A DNA stretch of 33,026 bases from Nitrospira sp. CG24E (GTDB lineage Bacteria > Nitrospirota > Nitrospiria > Nitrospirales > Nitrospiraceae): contig NEWP02000024.1 in the NCBI GenBank assembly GCA_002869895.2, forward strand, positions 10,259-43,284. The letters are read 5' to 3'. Positions 1 to 8,298 of this stretch are shown here, in pieces. The stretch's first letter is position 1. Each line of letters begins with the position of its first letter. Made by a program: the position numbers and the translations under genes. A model generated the notes under the pieces. The model was not told where the DNA came from. It saw only the letters and a list, made by a program, of their open reading frames with translations, and did not search any database.

Positions 1-119
1 AAATCGGCCGGGAGATGGGGTTGACCCGTGAGCGGGTCCGGCAGATTGAAATGGCCGCCTTGGCGCGACTGCGCCATACCATTGAACGAAGAACCATGAC
101 ACAATCCGACTTGCTCTGA
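1..119 (+). CDS. RNA polymerase sigma-70 family factor, C-terminal end (partial)
   Basis: The window opens inside this gene; 38 codons and a TGA stop remain. The translation carries the region 4.2 helix-turn-helix signature GLTRERVRQIE followed by an ALARLR helix, which contacts the -35 promoter element. The wording is closer to RpoS-like group 2 factors than to the usual RpoD ending, but the rest of the protein is outside the window, so the class is not settled. The stop lies 3 bases before the apt start codon, so the two genes are probably co-transcribed. Confidence 0.85.
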   Translation, partial: IGREMGLTRERVRQIEMAALARLRHTIERRTMTQSDLL

Positions 120-122
120 TCG

Positions 123-647
123 ATGACCACGATCAATTATCGCGCCCTCATTCGCGAAGTCCCTAATTTTCCCAAGCCCGGTATTCTCTTCTACGACATC
201 ACTACCCTGCTCAAAGACGCCCACGCATTGTCGGCGATTGCCGATGAATTAACGACCTACTATCAGGGACAGAAGATCGCCAAAGTCATCGGCATTGAAT
301 CTCGCGGATTCATTTTCGGAGGGATGCTGGCCAACCGGTTGAACGCCGGATTCGTCCCAGTCCGGAAGCCCGGCAAGCTGCCAGCCGACAGTTTTGAAGT
401 CAAATACAGTCTCGAGTACGGTTCGAACTCCCTGGCCATCCACCGCGATGCGATTGCGATCGGAGAACGGGTACTGATCGTGGACGACTTGCTCGCGACA
501 GGGGGCACGGCAGCTGCGACGGTATCCCTCGTTCGGCAGTTGGGGGGCGAGATCGCGGGGCTCGACTTTCTCGTGGAGCTCCAAGGTCTTAAGGGTCGCG
601 AAAAATTAGTCGGCCACCCCATCCATTCGACTATCCTCTATCCCTAG
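123..647 (+). CDS. apt: Adenine phosphoribosyltransferase
   Basis: Purine salvage enzyme that makes AMP from adenine and PRPP in the cytosol. The 174-residue length is normal for the family. The N-terminus has the typical VPNFPKPGILFYDITTLL segment, IGIESRGFIFG follows at about residues 57-66, and the PRPP-binding loop VLIVDDLLATGGTA sits at about 117-130. The start ATG is 3 bases after the sigma factor stop, indicating translational coupling. No clear terminator follows; a short GGGC/GCCC pair at 648-667 is too weak to call. Confidence 0.97.
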   Translation: MTTINYRALIREVPNFPKPGILFYDITTLLKDAHALSAIADELTTYYQGQKIAKVIGIESRGFIFGGMLANRLNAGFVPVRKPGKLPADSFEVKYSLEYGSNSLAIHRDAIAIGERVLIVDDLLATGGTAAATVSLVRQLGGEIAGLDFLVELQGLKGREKLVGHPIHSTILYP

Positions 648-757
648 GGGCTTTCAACTTTTTGCCCACAACCTCTTGTCAAAGATCATAGCCCCGTGCT
701 ATGAATGCCGAACTTTTTTTCAGCTATTCGACGTTTACAACAGGAGTAGGACTCGTC

Positions 758-1324
758 ATGGCAACAAAAACCCCCGCCAAAAAGAAGCCGGTGGCAAAAG
801 CCAAGGTGCGGGCCAAGCTCGCGAAGCCAGAGAGTAAACCAAAACAGGCTCCAGTTGTGGTTGCCCCAAAACCTGTCAGCATGGCGGTCTCTCCCCTGGC
901 TGCAAGGCCGAAAGAATCGGCAAAAGAACGGGAAGACCGGGAACGCCGCCGCCAAATTCTCCATCAGATGCTGATGCGGAAGCGCCAGGAGATTATCAAG
1001 GAGATTGAGGGGAGTCTCGGCCAGTCCCTCATTGAAGATAAACAACGGCGGCTTGAATCTGCGCGCGACGTCGGCGATCAAGCCCTCATGGATCTGGATC
1101 GCGAGCTTGGCATTTCTTTGATGGAAATGCGCAACCGCCGACGGCAGGCCATCGACGAAGCATTGACGAGGCTCAACGAAGGCACCTATGGGATCTGCGC
1201 GGAGTGCGGTGTCGAGATCAGCGAGCGGAGACTGGACGCCGTTCCGTTTGCAAAACTCTGCGTCGAATGCCAGTCGAAAGAAGAGCTGCTGGAAAAAATC
1301 GAGCGAGAAGAAGACCGCGATTAG
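758..1324 (+). CDS. dksA: DksA/TraR-type zinc-finger transcription regulator
   Basis: A 188-residue protein of the DksA/TraR family, which binds the RNA polymerase secondary channel and works with ppGpp. The C-terminal zinc finger is intact: C147-x2-C150-x17-C168-x2-C171. A charged coiled coil covers about residues 55-140. The first 45 residues are a Lys/Ala/Pro-rich basic extension not found in classical DksA and probably disordered. An in-frame ATG exists at 701, but the start at 758 is preferred because CAGGAG lies just upstream at 741-746 and the extra residues look non-coding. The symbol names the family; specific function is inferred. Confidence 0.88.
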   Translation: MATKTPAKKKPVAKAKVRAKLAKPESKPKQAPVVVAPKPVSMAVSPLAARPKESAKEREDRERRRQILHQMLMRKRQEIIKEIEGSLGQSLIEDKQRRLESARDVGDQALMDLDRELGISLMEMRNRRRQAIDEALTRLNEGTYGICAECGVEISERRLDAVPFAKLCVECQSKEELLEKIEREEDRD

Positions 1325-1470
1325 GCGTTCTCCCGCACGATCGGCCCCTCCCCTGCCTCACAGGGTCCGTATCCCGTCTAGAATAATGCTCCCGACTCCT
1401 GCCTTGTCAGGCAAGACTCGCGTTCTATGACGACGCTTGGTACGCTACGTCGGTTACGGGAGTGGGTGTG

Positions 1471-2163
1471 ATGAAGCCAACCTGTCATCGAGCGGTCGTT
1501 TTGGCAAGCGGAGGGCTGGACTCTACCGTCACAGCAGCTATCGCCAAGCAGGAGGGGTACGAACTCTTCTTCCTCACGCTGGCCTACGGGCAGCGTCATG
1601 CGATAGAGGTGGCGCGGGCCAGACTGGTTGCTGCTTCCTTGGGCGTGGCGAATCATCTGGTGATGAATCTGGATCTTCGTGCCATCGGAGGGTCGGCGCT
1701 CACCAGCCTGACTGCCGTACCAAAGGACCGAACGGGCAAAGAGCGTAGCCAGAACATTCCCGTTACCTATGTGCCTGGGCGGAACCTCATCTTTCTTTCG
1801 ATTGCGGCAGCCCATGCAGAGGCCGTAGGAGCGTCTACCATCTATTTTGGCGCAAACGTGCTCGACTATTCCGGGTATCCAGATTGCCGGCCTGAATTCA
1901 TTCGCGCATTTGAAGCGGCATTGAAGGAAGGCACAAAGGCCGGCGCGGAGGGAAATTCTCTCCATGTTAAAGCCCCCTTACTGATGATGACGAAGGCGGA
2001 CATCATCCGGCAGGGAATCGAACGGCAGGTCCCGTTTCATCTGACCCATAGTTGCTACGACCCGGTGGGAGAGCAGGCTTGTGGGAGGTGCGATAGTTGC
2101 CTGATCCGGCTGGAGGGATTTGCGAAGGCCGGGGTTGTAGATCCCATCGCATATGCGATATAA
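1471..2163 (+). CDS. queC: 7-cyano-7-deazaguanine (preQ0) synthase QueC
   Basis: ATP-dependent enzyme converting 7-carboxy-7-deazaguanine to preQ0 in queuosine biosynthesis. The PP-loop SGGLDST is at residues 13-19, and the C-terminal zinc site is complete (C195, C204, C207, C210; C-x8-C-x2-C-x2-C). The length of 230 residues is typical. An in-frame GTG at 1462 is possible, but the ATG at 1471 has GGGAG 8 bases upstream. No other queuosine gene is adjacent. No convincing preQ1 riboswitch was seen in the 140 bases upstream. Confidence 0.95.
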   Translation: MKPTCHRAVVLASGGLDSTVTAAIAKQEGYELFFLTLAYGQRHAIEVARARLVAASLGVANHLVMNLDLRAIGGSALTSLTAVPKDRTGKERSQNIPVTYVPGRNLIFLSIAAAHAEAVGASTIYFGANVLDYSGYPDCRPEFIRAFEAALKEGTKAGAEGNSLHVKAPLLMMTKADIIRQGIERQVPFHLTHSCYDPVGEQACGRCDSCLIRLEGFAKAGVVDPIAYAI

Positions 2164-2258
2164 GTCCGTGGCTCACGAGATGTGCCAGAAATGCGAGACT
2201 GGCTGGAAGTTTTTTTCGCTCACGATTCACGAATGGTCCAGACAGTGATATTGATTCT

Positions 2259-2657
2259 ATGACAAACCAGATGACGCCAGGATTCAAGCTCGGAGTATGT
2301 TTGCTGGGGCTCGGCCTCCTTGTGGCCTGCGATTCCTCGCAACCGACACAAGCGGTCGTGAGCAGTGGTCCTGTGCCGACCGAGTTCCAAGCGGGCGAAA
2401 CGACGTTCAACACGAACTGTGCTGCCTGCCATGGAAAACAAGCAGCGGGAACCGACCACGGACCTCCGTTGGTGCATAAGGTCTACGAACCGAACCATCA
2501 CGGCGATCAGGCCTTCCAACGGGCTGCGGCCAACGGTGTCCAGGCGCACCACTGGCAATTCGGCAATATGCCGAAGATCGAGAACGTGACTCCGGGAGAT
2601 GTCGATCAGATTGTGAAATATGTGCGCTGGCTCCAACGGCAAGCAGGCATTCAATAG
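2259..2657 (+). CDS. Lipoprotein c-type cytochrome, monoheme
   Basis: A 132-residue exported cytochrome c. The hydrophobic signal segment at about residues 9-23 ends in the lipobox LVAC (C24), so it is probably lipid-anchored on the outer face of the inner membrane or in the outer membrane. The heme motif CAACH is at residues 54-58 and the likely distal ligand is M104 in FGNMPKI. The C-terminal helix DVDQIVKYVRWLQ is typical of class I cytochromes. The ATG at 2271 is an alternative start that keeps the signal. Its redox partner cannot be told from the neighbours. Confidence 0.88.
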   Translation: MTNQMTPGFKLGVCLLGLGLLVACDSSQPTQAVVSSGPVPTEFQAGETTFNTNCAACHGKQAAGTDHGPPLVHKVYEPNHHGDQAFQRAAANGVQAHHWQFGNMPKIENVTPGDVDQIVKYVRWLQRQAGIQ

Positions 2658-3045
2658 ATCCTCCTCCCTCCGTAACTTCTTGATGTGCAACTCGGTTGCC
2701 CAGCCACTCAAGTCTCTTTAATACTCAGGCTCTGTCAAGCGGACAAATCGAGCAAAGCAAGCCGACCAGATAGGCATGGTTCCACCGTGAAACGTGACGT
2801 TAACGGTGGATCGTGGATTGATGCTCATGCCTTAAAATACTGAGCCTATTCAATCAGATAGATCTACCAACCAGGGACTCCTCTTTAATCGTGATGTGCG
2901 AATGCGCTCGCCTGTCCCTCAAGAAATCGAAACTCAAAAAGGACAGGATTCTCTCTTGAACTGGCGGGAAATCGTCCTCAACACCGCGCCATAGTGGAAA
3001 AGGAGCATGGGGATTTGTTAACCTTGCCCGCATGAACGGACACCG
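2658..3045 (+). other. Intergenic stretch with no clear gene
   Basis: This stretch lies between the lipoprotein cytochrome and the small ORF at 3046. A 72-codon minus-strand frame overlaps it but lacks recognisable motifs or a ribosome binding site. I see no tRNA, terminator or repeat. Confidence 0.5.
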
Positions 3046-3264
3046 ATGAAGATACGCATTAGAGTGAACCAATCGGTGGACCGCTCACCCTGCACCCATC
3101 GTGACCTGACCTTGGCAGGTCGGTCCCTGAGGTGGCAGGGGTTTGACCTGAAACGTTCAACGGAACGTTATACCTGCAATGCATGCGGTCAACCACTTAT
3201 CCGCACTCTCAAAACCTCCGTATCCTACGTGCAAAACTCCCATCATCAACCCACTGAGACATGA
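3046..3264 (+). CDS. Small hypothetical protein with possible zinc-binding residues
   Basis: A 72-codon frame of unknown function. It has a C-x-H pair (PCTH, residues 16-18) and a later C-x2-C (CNACG, residues 44-47), an arrangement that could bind zinc. Lys/Arg and aromatic residues between them give it a protein-like composition. No strong ribosome binding site precedes the ATG (only a GGA 7 bases upstream). It lies alone in a 650-base gap between the cytochrome and the convergent thioredoxin-like gene. It may be a real small protein or a chance frame. Confidence 0.35.
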   Translation: MKIRIRVNQSVDRSPCTHRDLTLAGRSLRWQGFDLKRSTERYTCNACGQPLIRTLKTSVSYVQNSHHQPTET

Positions 3265-3304
3265 AACAGGGACTCTCTAGTTTTCTTGAGACTCTACTTT
3301 CCTA

Positions 3305-3880
3305 CTAGGCATCGGATGGAGCGTTACCGGGCTTCCATTTGATGCTGCAGCCGATACTGGCTTTTTGGTCGGCATTGACTGCTGTGCCGGCGAGTACTGC
3401 ATCGATCGCGGCACGAAGATCGCGGCCGGTGACCGGCCTGTTGCCGCCGGGGCGGCTGTCGTCGAACTGCCCCCGGTAGACCAGTCGGCGTTGGGCGTCA
3501 AAGAGATAGAAATCCGGTGTGCAGGCGGCCTTGTAGGCCTTGGCGACTTCTTGGCTGTCGTCGAAGCACAGGGGAAACCGAAACTTGAGCTGTTGGGCCA
3601 TGTTCTTGAGCCGTTCCGGTGCGTCATCCGGATACTGTGCCGGATCGTTGCTGCTGATACCGATAATACCAAGGCCTGTCTCCTGATAATCCTGTCCGAT
3701 CCTGGCAAGCCCGTCCTGAACATGCTCGACGTAGGGACAATGACGGCAGAGGAACATGACCAGTAAAGCAGCCTTCCCAACAAATGAGTCAAGCGAGTAC
3801 ACTTGTCCGGTTACGACATCGTGCAAGACAAATGGAGGAGCTGTAGTTCCGAACGGGAGCATCATCGAAACAACTGCCAT
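3305..3880 (-). CDS. Thioredoxin-like (AhpC/TSA-related) protein
   Basis: A 191-residue thioredoxin-fold protein. The active-site motif CRHCPY (C45, C48) follows strand LLVMFL, and the cis-proline loop is TPDFYLFD (P122). This matches the cytosolic peroxiredoxin-like family in which CxxC replaces the single peroxidatic cysteine. There is no signal peptide. Likely role: thiol-disulfide exchange or peroxide handling; the substrate is unknown. The start is well supported, with GGAGGCG ending 3 bases before the ATG. The gene stands alone on the minus strand between plus-strand neighbours. Confidence 0.85.
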   Translation of the reverse strand: MAVVSMMLPFGTTAPPFVLHDVVTGQVYSLDSFVGKAALLVMFLCRHCPYVEHVQDGLARIGQDYQETGLGIIGISSNDPAQYPDDAPERLKNMAQQLKFRFPLCFDDSQEVAKAYKAACTPDFYLFDAQRRLVYRGQFDDSRPGGNRPVTGRDLRAAIDAVLAGTAVNADQKASIGCSIKWKPGNAPSDA

Positions 3881-4009
3881 AGGCGCCTCCTTCAGTCATA
3901 GGGAACATACAGTGGGGATATTTTACCTATCTGAACTTTCGCCGACTAGCCTGTTCGATGAGTCATGTTTCCTATCCATGCGTCGCATGGGAAGCAAGAA
4001 GGAGCTGTT

Positions 4010-4159
4010 GTGAAAGAAGGCTATCGTTTGATGCTTGTCGACAAAGACGGTGTGTTAGTCAGTGAATTCCAATTGACGGAGAATGCCCTGGCTCAGCCGC
4101 AGGCCTTTGTGGAAGCGCTCAAAGAGTCGATTGAGTATGTCGAAGAAGAAGAGCCCTGA
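4010..4159 (+). CDS. Small acidic hypothetical protein
   Basis: A 49-residue protein if translation begins at the GTG at 4010, which has AAGGAG 5-6 bases upstream. The longer reading from ATG 3965 adds 15 residues that look non-coding. The sequence has a short beta-like stretch (YRLMLVDKDGVLVSEF) followed by an amphipathic helix and a very acidic tail (EYVEEEEP). I do not recognise the family. It lies 63 bases upstream of the aldo/keto reductase and may share its transcript. Confidence 0.5.
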   Translation: MKEGYRLMLVDKDGVLVSEFQLTENALAQPQAFVEALKESIEYVEEEEP

Positions 4160-4222
4160 TGTAGGCGCATCTACCTGGTTGCTCAAGAGAATAACACAAC
4201 AACATAATTCCTGACGGTGTCT

Positions 4223-5194
4223 ATGCAATACGTCCATCTCGGTCGTTCGGGAGTGAAAGTCAGCAGGCTCTGTCTGGGCACGATGAACTTCGGGCCGGAG
4301 ACCGATGAAGCGGAAAGTTTCGCGATCATGGATCGGGCGCTGGAGTTGGGCATCAACTTTTTCGACACGGCGAACGTCTATGGCTGGAAGGTAGGCGAAG
4401 GGTGGACGGAACAGATTGTCGGCCGCTGGTTTGCGCAGGGAGGCGGGCGGCGGAACAAGGTCGTCTTGGCCACAAAGGTGTTTGGCAGGATGGGAGAATG
4501 GCCCAATCAGTCTCGCTTGTCCGCCCTCCACATCAAACGGGCCTGCGAGGAGAGCCTGCGGCGCCTTCAGACTGACTGTATCGACCTGTATCAAATGCAC
4601 CACGTCGATCGGGAGACAAGGTGGGAGGAAATCTGGCAGGCAATGGAGCAACTGGTCCGGGAAGGCAAGATTCTGTATGTCGGCAGCAGTAATTTCGCCG
4701 GCTGGCACCTGGCCCAAGCGCAAGAGCTGTCGCGCAGCCGCCACTTCCTCGGACTCGTGTCCGAACAGAGTCTCTACAATTTGAACGAGCGGACGGCCGA
4801 GTTAGAAGTGATTCCGGCTTGTGAAGCCTATGGCATCGGCCTGATCCCCTGGAGCCCGCTCGCGCGCGGGCTGCTGGCCGGAGCATTGGAGCCGGCGAAG
4901 GTCGGTCGACGCGCCAGCGAGGATTTGAAAAAAGAAATCGAGCAACACCGTCCAAAGCTGGAAGCCTATGACTCATTGTGCAGACAACTCGGCGAACGCC
5001 AGGCCGATGTGGCGCTTGCCTGGCTGCTGCACCAGAAAGCCGTTACGTCGCCGATCATCGGACCTCGCACAATGGAGCAGTTGAACGGCACGATGCGCGT
5101 CCTGAGCCTCACCTTAAGCCAGGACACCTTGAAGCGACTCGACGGCATCTTCCCCGGCCCTGGTGGGCCTGCTCCGGAAGCCTATGCCTGGTGA
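4223..5194 (+). CDS. Aldo/keto reductase
   Basis: NADPH-dependent oxidoreductase of the AKR superfamily, a cytosolic TIM barrel of 323 residues. The catalytic tetrad is visible: D48 and Y53 (FFDTANVYG), K85 (LATKVFG) and H126 (DLYQMHHVD). The cofactor region includes IPWSPLARGLLAG and the late IIGPRTMEQL segment that binds the 2'-phosphate in related enzymes. It is closest in wording to the YghZ/Tas-type reductases; the natural substrate is unknown. A GTG at 4217 is an alternative start; neither has a strong ribosome binding site. Confidence 0.92.
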   Translation: MQYVHLGRSGVKVSRLCLGTMNFGPETDEAESFAIMDRALELGINFFDTANVYGWKVGEGWTEQIVGRWFAQGGGRRNKVVLATKVFGRMGEWPNQSRLSALHIKRACEESLRRLQTDCIDLYQMHHVDRETRWEEIWQAMEQLVREGKILYVGSSNFAGWHLAQAQELSRSRHFLGLVSEQSLYNLNERTAELEVIPACEAYGIGLIPWSPLARGLLAGALEPAKVGRRASEDLKKEIEQHRPKLEAYDSLCRQLGERQADVALAWLLHQKAVTSPIIGPRTMEQLNGTMRVLSLTLSQDTLKRLDGIFPGPGGPAPEAYAW

Positions 5195-5354
5195 GGCAGG
5201 CTTAATCTACCACGAGCGAGGCGAACTGCGCTGATCAAGATTACATAACCATGCCTTTCATGGACAAAACAGAAGAGACGGCAATGCCCTGCTCTGGGTG
5301 AAGCTCGACAAGAGAGCCTGTACGATACCTGCCTTCATGCTTGGTGGAGAATCT

Positions 5355-6083
5355 ATGGCGCAGATTACCGAAGTCGCTCCGGACCTGTTCCGCATCACAA
5401 CATTTCTCGAACCATACAATCTACAATTCAGTCAGTTCTTGGTGCGCGATGACGAGCCGCTCTTATTCCACACCGGCCCACGTGTGCTGTTTCCGGCGGT
5501 GAAGGAAGCCGTGGCTGCGCTCATTGATCTCCAGACGTTGCGATGGATCGGGTTCAGCCATTTTGAGGCGGACGAGTGCGGTTCGTTACCAGAATGGCAG
5601 GAGCTGGCCAGGCATTCCACGGCGGTCTGCAGTCTGGTGGGTAAGCTCGTGAATGTTGATGATTGTCTCGCGATACGGCCGGCAAAAGGGATGACGGACG
5701 GCGAGGTGCTGCAGACAGGCAGATACCGCTTCAGGTTTTTAGCGACGCCGCAGGTGCCGCACTGTTGGGACGCAGGGCTGTTGTTCGAAGAGACACTACG
5801 GACACTCTTGTGTTCGGATCTCTTCCATCAAGCCGGTAATGTGGAAGCGGTGACGCAGTCGGATGTGGTAGGCCGCTCTCGGGAAGTTCTCGTGGAGTAT
5901 CAGCAGAGTCCGTTGGCGAATTATTTGCCCTATGGCCCGCTAACCGATGCGACATTGGCACGGCTAGCAGCTCTGCAACCGAAGACGGTGGCGACAATGC
6001 ACGGATCGGTCTATACCGGAAACGGGGAACAAGCGCTGCAGGACCTCGCCGCGGTCTTTCGAGAGATCTTGGGCACTCCCTGA
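5355..6083 (+). CDS. Stand-alone diiron metallo-beta-lactamase-fold (ODP-type) protein
   Basis: A 242-residue protein with the fold and ligand set of the flavodiiron (FprA/ROO) oxygen or NO reductases. All six diiron ligands appear in order: H69, E71 and D73 (SHFEADE), H136 (VPHCWD), D155 (SDLF) and H216 (MHGS). The flavodoxin domain that normally follows is absent, so it resembles the single-domain ODP proteins linked to oxygen sensing or detoxification. The ATG at 5355 is chosen over an upstream in-frame ATG (5298) because GGTGGAGA lies 4 bases before it. No redox partner gene is adjacent. Confidence 0.87.
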   Translation: MAQITEVAPDLFRITTFLEPYNLQFSQFLVRDDEPLLFHTGPRVLFPAVKEAVAALIDLQTLRWIGFSHFEADECGSLPEWQELARHSTAVCSLVGKLVNVDDCLAIRPAKGMTDGEVLQTGRYRFRFLATPQVPHCWDAGLLFEETLRTLLCSDLFHQAGNVEAVTQSDVVGRSREVLVEYQQSPLANYLPYGPLTDATLARLAALQPKTVATMHGSVYTGNGEQALQDLAAVFREILGTP

Positions 6084-6166
6084 TAGTTTCCACACCGAGG
6101 CAAACACAGACGTCAGATGCGAGTGGTTTCCCGAATGTTAAAGACCCTCTCCAGAAGCCAGTGATA

Positions 6167-6943
6167 CTACAAATTAATAAAGAGATTTATCATGATGGTG
6201 TTGTTGATTTGATTGACGAGCTGATCTCTTCGGGTGTTGATTATCTGCATTTGATAGCCTAAATCCACATTGAACTGTGTCATAAACTCGTAATTGAAGC
6301 CGACAAAGAATCTGTTTTGGTCGAATCCTGCCTCAGGACCGAAACGTTGGCCGCTGCTCCCATTGCTAATCCCATTCAAGTTGAAGAAAATTTCATCGAA
6401 CGTTACGAACCCCCAGCTGGGAAACATTGGCAGTGGGACATCCACACGTAACAGCGTTCTGGCGCGCAGAGCAGTGCCACCAGTATGTTCTATCCATCGT
6501 TCTTCTAGTCTGGAGCGGCTCTGAATTTTTATGAATGGAAATGCTTCTAGGAATGAAAACTTGTCTTTGTACGTCAGCTGCTGATATATGCGGTGTTCCC
6601 CGTTAAATTCAGGCTGATAGACCGTGTTCCACGCATACCCCTGCCACACAGACCAGTTATCGTTCAATTTGTACCCGAGGGCTGTGCGAAGAATCAGTTG
6701 ATTGAGATCCGATACGTCCTCCCCCAATCGCGGGTTTACCTCCGCGTACCCGAGAAAAGACGTCGAGAGCGGAACGGTCAGAAAGACCGGCGACCACAGA
6801 CGGAAGTCATTCGACAGGGTCGAGCCGTCAGCGAAGACCTCCGACCCGGCCCCGACCACCAGACCCCATGCCGCTACCCCGATCAATAAATGTGTAAGGC
6901 GGGAACGCCATCCCTTTTCTGAAAGCGAGTTACTCTTTCCCAT
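6167..6943 (-). CDS. DUF2490 outer-membrane beta-barrel protein
   Basis: A 258-residue exported protein. Residues 1-38 form a signal peptide (positive start, hydrophobic core, cleavage near VFA-DG). The mature part is rich in alternating aromatic strands and carries DUF2490 wording such as LRTALGYKLNDNWSVWQGYAW, RSRLEERW and FVGFNYEF, and it ends in a hydrophobic strand as barrels do. The function of the family is unknown. A strong GGAGG precedes the ATG. It is divergent from the hemerythrin gene across a 285-base spacer. Confidence 0.82.
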   Translation of the reverse strand: MGKSNSLSEKGWRSRLTHLLIGVAAWGLVVGAGSEVFADGSTLSNDFRLWSPVFLTVPLSTSFLGYAEVNPRLGEDVSDLNQLILRTALGYKLNDNWSVWQGYAWNTVYQPEFNGEHRIYQQLTYKDKFSFLEAFPFIKIQSRSRLEERWIEHTGGTALRARTLLRVDVPLPMFPSWGFVTFDEIFFNLNGISNGSSGQRFGPEAGFDQNRFFVGFNYEFMTQFNVDLGYQMQIINTRRDQLVNQINNTIMINLFINL

Positions 6944-7103
6944 TTGGTCCTCCCTATAAGACCGATATAAACCGCTGTCTTATAGCGAACTTTTCGGCTG
7001 TATTCAACAGGGAATCTAGAGCAGTACGAAGAACTCCGAATGGTCTGACGGGAGGCTCGCGCTGATTGTCTGATGCATGGTTTATCTGGAATATTCGTTC
7101 GAT

Positions 7104-7184
7104 CCGGCCTATCTGGTCCAACCGGTCCGTCAAACGAAATAAACCAAAGAAACTAAACGAACCAAACAGGCCAGATCAACCAGA
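7104..7184. repeat. Degenerate CCAAA/CCGG-type low-complexity intergenic run
   Basis: About 80 bases made of loosely repeated 4-6 base words such as AACCAAA, ACGAACC, GGCCAGAT and CCGGTCC. Similar runs occur at 8817-8867 (opposite sense) and 25446-25482. All three are outside intact genes. An ATCTGG/CCAGAT pair near its two ends could form a weak stem. Confidence 0.45.
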
Positions 7185-7228
7185 GTGCAAAACAGGGTAG
7201 CTGGCAGTCTGGATAAGAGATCCATATC

Positions 7229-7798
7229 ATGGTGCTTGAACACGACATAGGCCATGGTTGGAATCGGTTGATGGGACAACCAGAGAAAAAGAACGCGGGA
7301 ATGCTCACGGAGTTTCTTGTCGAAGACCACCGGCGGCTCGACGGATTGTTGCAAGCGGCTGCGGCTCATTCCGGGACGATCGATGACCAGGCCTATACCC
7401 AATTCCGTGCAGGGCTCCTTCGGCATATCGGCATGGAAGAGAAGATTCTTCTGCCTGCCGCTCAGCGACAGCGCGGTGGGGAACCCCTTCCTCTCGCGGC
7501 CAAGCTTAGACTCGATCATGGCGCCCTTGCCTCGCTAGTCATGCCGACACCGACTACCGCGATATTGGCAACGATTCAAGAGATCCTTGTGGACCACAAT
7601 GTGTTGGAAGAGGGAGCGGGCGGGTTGTATGAAACCTGCGATGCGCTGGCCGGCCCAGAAGCAGAACCAGTCCAGGCCTCTCTCCGCGCCGCACGGGAAG
7701 TCACTGTGATGCCCTACAACGACAGTCCTGCAGTCATGAATGCCGTTCGCCGTGCGTTGGAGCGGGCGGGGTATCATCTCCGCGAGCAGGATTCGTAG
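7229..7798 (+). CDS. Hemerythrin-like (HHE) domain protein
   Basis: A four-helix hemerythrin-type protein that would bind a diiron or other metal centre. The two HHE repeats are visible: H34 in VEDHRRL with H66-x3-E70 in HIGMEEKILLP, then H97 in RLDHGAL with H123-x3-E127 in DHNVLEEG. Such proteins bind oxygen, NO or iron, or protect iron-sulfur centres; the role here is unknown. The start is uncertain: ATGs at 7229, 7271 and 7301 are in frame and none has a strong ribosome binding site. The XRE regulator gene begins 32 bases downstream on the same strand. Confidence 0.85.
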   Translation: MVLEHDIGHGWNRLMGQPEKKNAGMLTEFLVEDHRRLDGLLQAAAAHSGTIDDQAYTQFRAGLLRHIGMEEKILLPAAQRQRGGEPLPLAAKLRLDHGALASLVMPTPTTAILATIQEILVDHNVLEEGAGGLYETCDALAGPEAEPVQASLRAAREVTVMPYNDSPAVMNAVRRALERAGYHLREQDS

Positions 7799-7830
7799 CA
7801 AGCATGAACCTTCGCCCCCTTTGAGGTGGC

Positions 7831-8250
7831 ATGCGCGCAGCTCAGCGTCTCGGGAAACAACTTCAGAGGATCCGAACCAGCCGTGGTCTCACGCAAGAGC
7901 AGCTCGCGGTGAACGTAGGCCTCTCGCGTACGTTCGTGACGAGACTGGAGCTGGGACAGTACGACCCGACATTGAGCACGTTGGTGAGATTGGCAAAGGC
8001 GCTGAGAGTTTCGGTGACGGATTTGTTGGGTGAGAGCATGAGTGGGAATGTCTGGTGGCAGGTCGGGGAACAGCGTTTTCCGACAAGAGAAGAAGCCGAA
8101 GATCACGCCCGCCCAGCAGGCGACATGTTTGTCGCTCGTTATCAGAATAAACCGGAGGGCCCCCTACGCAGTCTGCTTCCTATCCGGGAGAAGAAAACTA
8201 TCGTGGGGAAAAGAAAGAAATCTGAGCCAGAGTCAGACGTTCCGGAGTGA
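7831..8250 (+). CDS. XRE-family helix-turn-helix regulator
   Basis: A 139-residue DNA-binding protein. Residues 8-66 form a Cro/C1-type domain (LGKQLQRIRTSRGLTQEQLA, then GLSRTFVTRLELGQYDPTLSTL). The C-terminal 70 residues contain no recognised sensor domain and end in a basic, probably disordered tail. GAGGTGG lies one base upstream of the ATG at 7831. It follows the hemerythrin gene by 32 bases, so it may be co-transcribed with it; targets are unknown. Confidence 0.88.
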   Translation: MRAAQRLGKQLQRIRTSRGLTQEQLAVNVGLSRTFVTRLELGQYDPTLSTLVRLAKALRVSVTDLLGESMSGNVWWQVGEQRFPTREEAEDHARPAGDMFVARYQNKPEGPLRSLLPIREKKTIVGKRKKSEPESDVPE

Positions 8251-8298
8251 GCTCCACCCACGATTCGAGCGCCTTCCTCTTTCTGCGAAGATCGTGAA

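Noticed and set aside
648-667. Terminator after apt (GGGC/GCCC around a T-rich loop)
   Set aside because: The stem is only 4 bases and no T-run follows it.
1351-1365. CCCTG/CAGGG hairpin after the DksA-type gene
   Set aside because: Five-base stem without a T-tract; not enough for a terminator.
2854-3072. Minus-strand 72-codon frame
   Set aside because: No motif, no ribosome binding site, and it overlaps the start of a slightly better plus-strand candidate.
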